Source: Alphaproteobacteria bacterium
GTDB lineage: Bacteria > Pseudomonadota > Alphaproteobacteria > UBA828
Reading direction: 5' to 3'
DNA length: 9,151 bases
Assembly (NCBI GenBank): GCA_029937205.1
Contig: JAPYQV010000079.1
Location: forward strand, 1 to 9,151
The position numbers and the translations under genes are program-made. This document shows positions 7,323 to 9,151 of this stretch, in pieces; position 1 is the stretch's first letter; every line of letters begins with the position of its first letter. The notes under the pieces were generated by a model. The model worked only from the letters and a program-made list of their open reading frames with translations, did no database searches and was not told where the DNA came from.

Positions 7323-8768
7323 ATGCCCAAGCCGGAAGAAACGCTCGACCCGCAGGACTGGGATAGCCTGCGCGCGCTATCGCACAAGATCGTCGACGAG
7401 GCGATAGATTATACCCGTGATATTCGCGACAGGCCGCTTTGGCGGCTCATGCCGAAAGAGGTGCGCGAAACCCTGAGCGCCCCGGTCCCGGCTGGCCCAA
7501 CTGATATTGAAGATGTTTACGCCAGCCTGGCCAAGAACATCCTGCCCTATCCCATGGGCAACATCCATCCGCGCTTCTGGATGTGGTACATGGGTTCGAG
7601 CAATTTTACCGGCGCTCTCGGTGACTTTCTGGCGGCCATTCTGGGGTCTAACCTGGGCACCGGCGATCACGCCGCCAGCCTGGTCGACCAACAGGTTGTC
7701 GACTGGTGTAAACAAATGCTCGGCTATCCCGATTCAGCCAGTGGCACCTTGGTCAGCGGCGGCTCGATGGCCAATATTATCGGCCTGACCGTGGCCCGGA
7801 ACGAAATGGCCGGCATTGATGTGCGCAAACTTGGCGTCGGTGCGATAAAAAAACCACTGCGATTTTACGGATCGGATCAACTCCACTCGTGTCATCAAAT
7901 CGCGGTGGAAACACTCGGCCTGGGTAGTCAATCACTGCGCAAACTACCGTCCAACGATGATTGTACGTTGGATATCGATGCCCTGATAACGGCGATTGAA
8001 CAGGACCGGGCCGCCGGATTTACGCCGGCTTGCGTCATTGCCACGGCCGGTACGGTAAACACCGGTGCGATCGACGATCTGATTTCTATTGCCGCCTTAT
8101 GTGAAAAAGAAAAAATTTGGTTTCATGTCGATGGCTGCATCGGCGCGCTGATTGCCATCGCACCGGAAAATAAAATTCGCGTTGCCGGCCTCGAAAAAGC
8201 GGATTCCATTGCCCTCGATCCGCACAAATGGCTCCATGCGCCGTTTGAAGTCGGCTGCGCCCTGGTCCGGGATCATGACGCACATCGAGGCGCCTTTCGA
8301 TTGACGCCGGAATATCTCGAACCGTCGACCCGTGGCATTGCAACCGGTAAAGCCATGTTTGACTATGGTGTCCAGACATCGCGGGGATTCCGCGCGCTGA
8401 AAGTCTGGATGTCTCTGCAAGAGCATGGTGTTGAAAAATTCGGTCGGCTGATCGATCAAAATATTCGTCAGGCGCACTATCTGCAGCAGCTTATCAAGAA
8501 GGGGCCTCTGCTTGAGATGGCGTTCGAGACAAATATTAATATTGTCTGCTATCGCTTTAATCCCGGAAATAAATCCGAGGGCGACTTAAAAATAATCAAC
8601 AGCGAAATAATGCTCCAGATGCAGGAAACCGGCGTGGCGGCAATTTCGGACACAACTGTACACAACAGATATTGCCTGCGCGTTGCTATTAATAACCATC
8701 GGACAATTTCAGAAGACCTGGAATTCCTGGTCAGGGAGACGGTTCGCCTCGGCAATAAAATTGTTTAG
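7323..8768 (+). CDS. Group II PLP-dependent amino acid decarboxylase
   Basis: Fold-type I PLP enzyme of the family that includes glutamate, aromatic amino acid, cysteine sulfinate and aspartate decarboxylases; it would turn an L-amino acid into an amine and CO2. It has 481 residues, normal for the family. Motifs are NIHPRFW at 80-86, LVSGGSMANIIGL at 143-155, YGSDQLHSCHQIA at 182-194 (H188 aligns with the ring-stacking histidine), FHVDGCIGA at 267-275 (D270 to the PLP nitrogen), and the Schiff-base motif LDPHKW with K302. Near the C-terminus YCLRVAINNHRT resembles the family's usual end region. An AGGA precedes the ATG by about 10 bases. No terminator was found in the 87 bp after the synthase-like gene, so the pair is probably an operon. 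The 3' part is more AT-rich than upstream genes. Substrate cannot be assigned from these motifs. Confidence 0.9.
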   Translation: MPKPEETLDPQDWDSLRALSHKIVDEAIDYTRDIRDRPLWRLMPKEVRETLSAPVPAGPTDIEDVYASLAKNILPYPMGNIHPRFWMWYMGSSNFTGALGDFLAAILGSNLGTGDHAASLVDQQVVDWCKQMLGYPDSASGTLVSGGSMANIIGLTVARNEMAGIDVRKLGVGAIKKPLRFYGSDQLHSCHQIAVETLGLGSQSLRKLPSNDDCTLDIDALITAIEQDRAAGFTPACVIATAGTVNTGAIDDLISIAALCEKEKIWFHVDGCIGALIAIAPENKIRVAGLEKADSIALDPHKWLHAPFEVGCALVRDHDAHRGAFRLTPEYLEPSTRGIATGKAMFDYGVQTSRGFRALKVWMSLQEHGVEKFGRLIDQNIRQAHYLQQLIKKGPLLEMAFETNINIVCYRFNPGNKSEGDLKIINSEIMLQMQETGVAAISDTTVHNRYCLRVAINNHRTISEDLEFLVRETVRLGNKIV

Positions 8769-8836
8769 GCAACTCGTTGCACTTGAGGCCTTTTACCGAT
8801 TACAAATCGATCGCCTACCGGCGGCGGCGCAATAGG

Positions 8837-9151
8837 TCACCCGCGTCCGGCGAGCGCCTTTACCAGTTCACGCACCCGTTGGCGCACCTTTGGTTCCGGC
8901 ATACGGTAATAGGCGCGCACCAGTTCAAGCGTTTCCTGCTTGGCCATGGGGTCTCCCTCGAAGCCCATGGTCTTGCCAAGGCCGGGCGCCTTGGGACCGG
9001 AGATATCTTCGGGCAACTCGTCGAAGAAATAGGAAATCGGCACGTCGAGCACCTGTGACAGCATATGCAGTCGGCTGGCGCTGACCCGGTTGGTGCCGTG
9101 CTCGTATTTTTGCACCTGCTGGAAAGTGGTGTTGATCGCCAGGCCGAGTTT
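8837..9151 (-). CDS. XRE-family HTH transcriptional regulator, 5' end cut by window edge
   Basis: DNA-binding regulator; the C-terminal 104 residues are visible and the start lies beyond base 9151. The frame enters as [20 protein letters not shown], the second half of an HTH_3 domain including the recognition helix, followed by [18 protein letters not shown] and SYFFDELP. The tail contains [20 protein letters not shown] and ends [12 protein letters not shown]. This two-part pattern is a recurrent one in alphaproteobacterial regulators that join an XRE domain to a short helical tail. It converges on the decarboxylase, leaving 68 bp between. Target genes are unknown, and its opposite orientation gives no reason to link it to the synthase/decarboxylase pair. 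Confidence 0.88.
   Translation of the reverse strand, partial: KLGLAINTTFQQVQKYEHGTNRVSASRLHMLSQVLDVPISYFFDELPEDISGPKAPGLGKTMGFEGDPMAKQETLELVRAYYRMPEPKVRQRVRELVKALAGRG

Noticed and set aside
8769..8836. CGATT-ACA-AATCG hairpin between the convergent decarboxylase and regulator genes as a shared terminator
   Set aside because: Short stem with no T-run on either side.

Overview
The window looks like chromosomal DNA of an alphaproteobacterium. The main evidence is the glnB-glnA nitrogen operon behind a sigma54-type promoter, a partial XRE regulator of a type common in alphaproteobacteria, and moderately high GC in most genes (judged by eye, not computed). I cannot name the genus from sequence alone.

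Layout. Positions 1-1448, minus strand, hold glnB (PII protein, complete) followed by glnA (glutamine synthetase type I, cut by the left edge). The 1449-1870 gap carries a good -24/-12 promoter at 1506-1521, a probable NtrC site at 1629-1643, a perfect inverted repeat, and a terminator-like hairpin that faces glnB. On the plus strand, 1871-3043 encodes a class I PLP aminotransferase, followed by a tRNA-His gene with encoded CCA (3148-3224). Next comes a 1.4-kb segment with one gene, a class I SAM-dependent methyltransferase (3563-4450). It ends at a degenerate copy of the same tRNA-His (about 4572-4642). Intact tRNA, cargo gene and decayed tRNA copy together look like the footprint of an old integration event, or of a duplicated and decayed tRNA. 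No integrase is visible.

On the minus strand, 4768-5927 is an Old Yellow Enzyme-type flavin oxidoreductase that is broken by a single-base frameshift near 5584-5591. It also has substitutions at two positions that are usually active-site residues. Divergent from it on the plus strand is a likely two-gene operon: a cysteine-synthase-like beta-substituting enzyme (6159-7235) and a group II PLP decarboxylase (7323-8768). The right edge holds the C-terminal part of an XRE-family regulator on the minus strand (8837-9151).

How the genes fit together. glnB and glnA are the standard ammonium sensing and assimilation pair under nitrogen control. The synthase and decarboxylase form the most interesting unit: a beta-substituted alanine could be built from an activated serine and then decarboxylated to a 2-substituted ethylamine. 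Cysteate to taurine is one chemically sensible example, but no substrate can be read from the sequence. The remaining genes show no clear functional link to each other.
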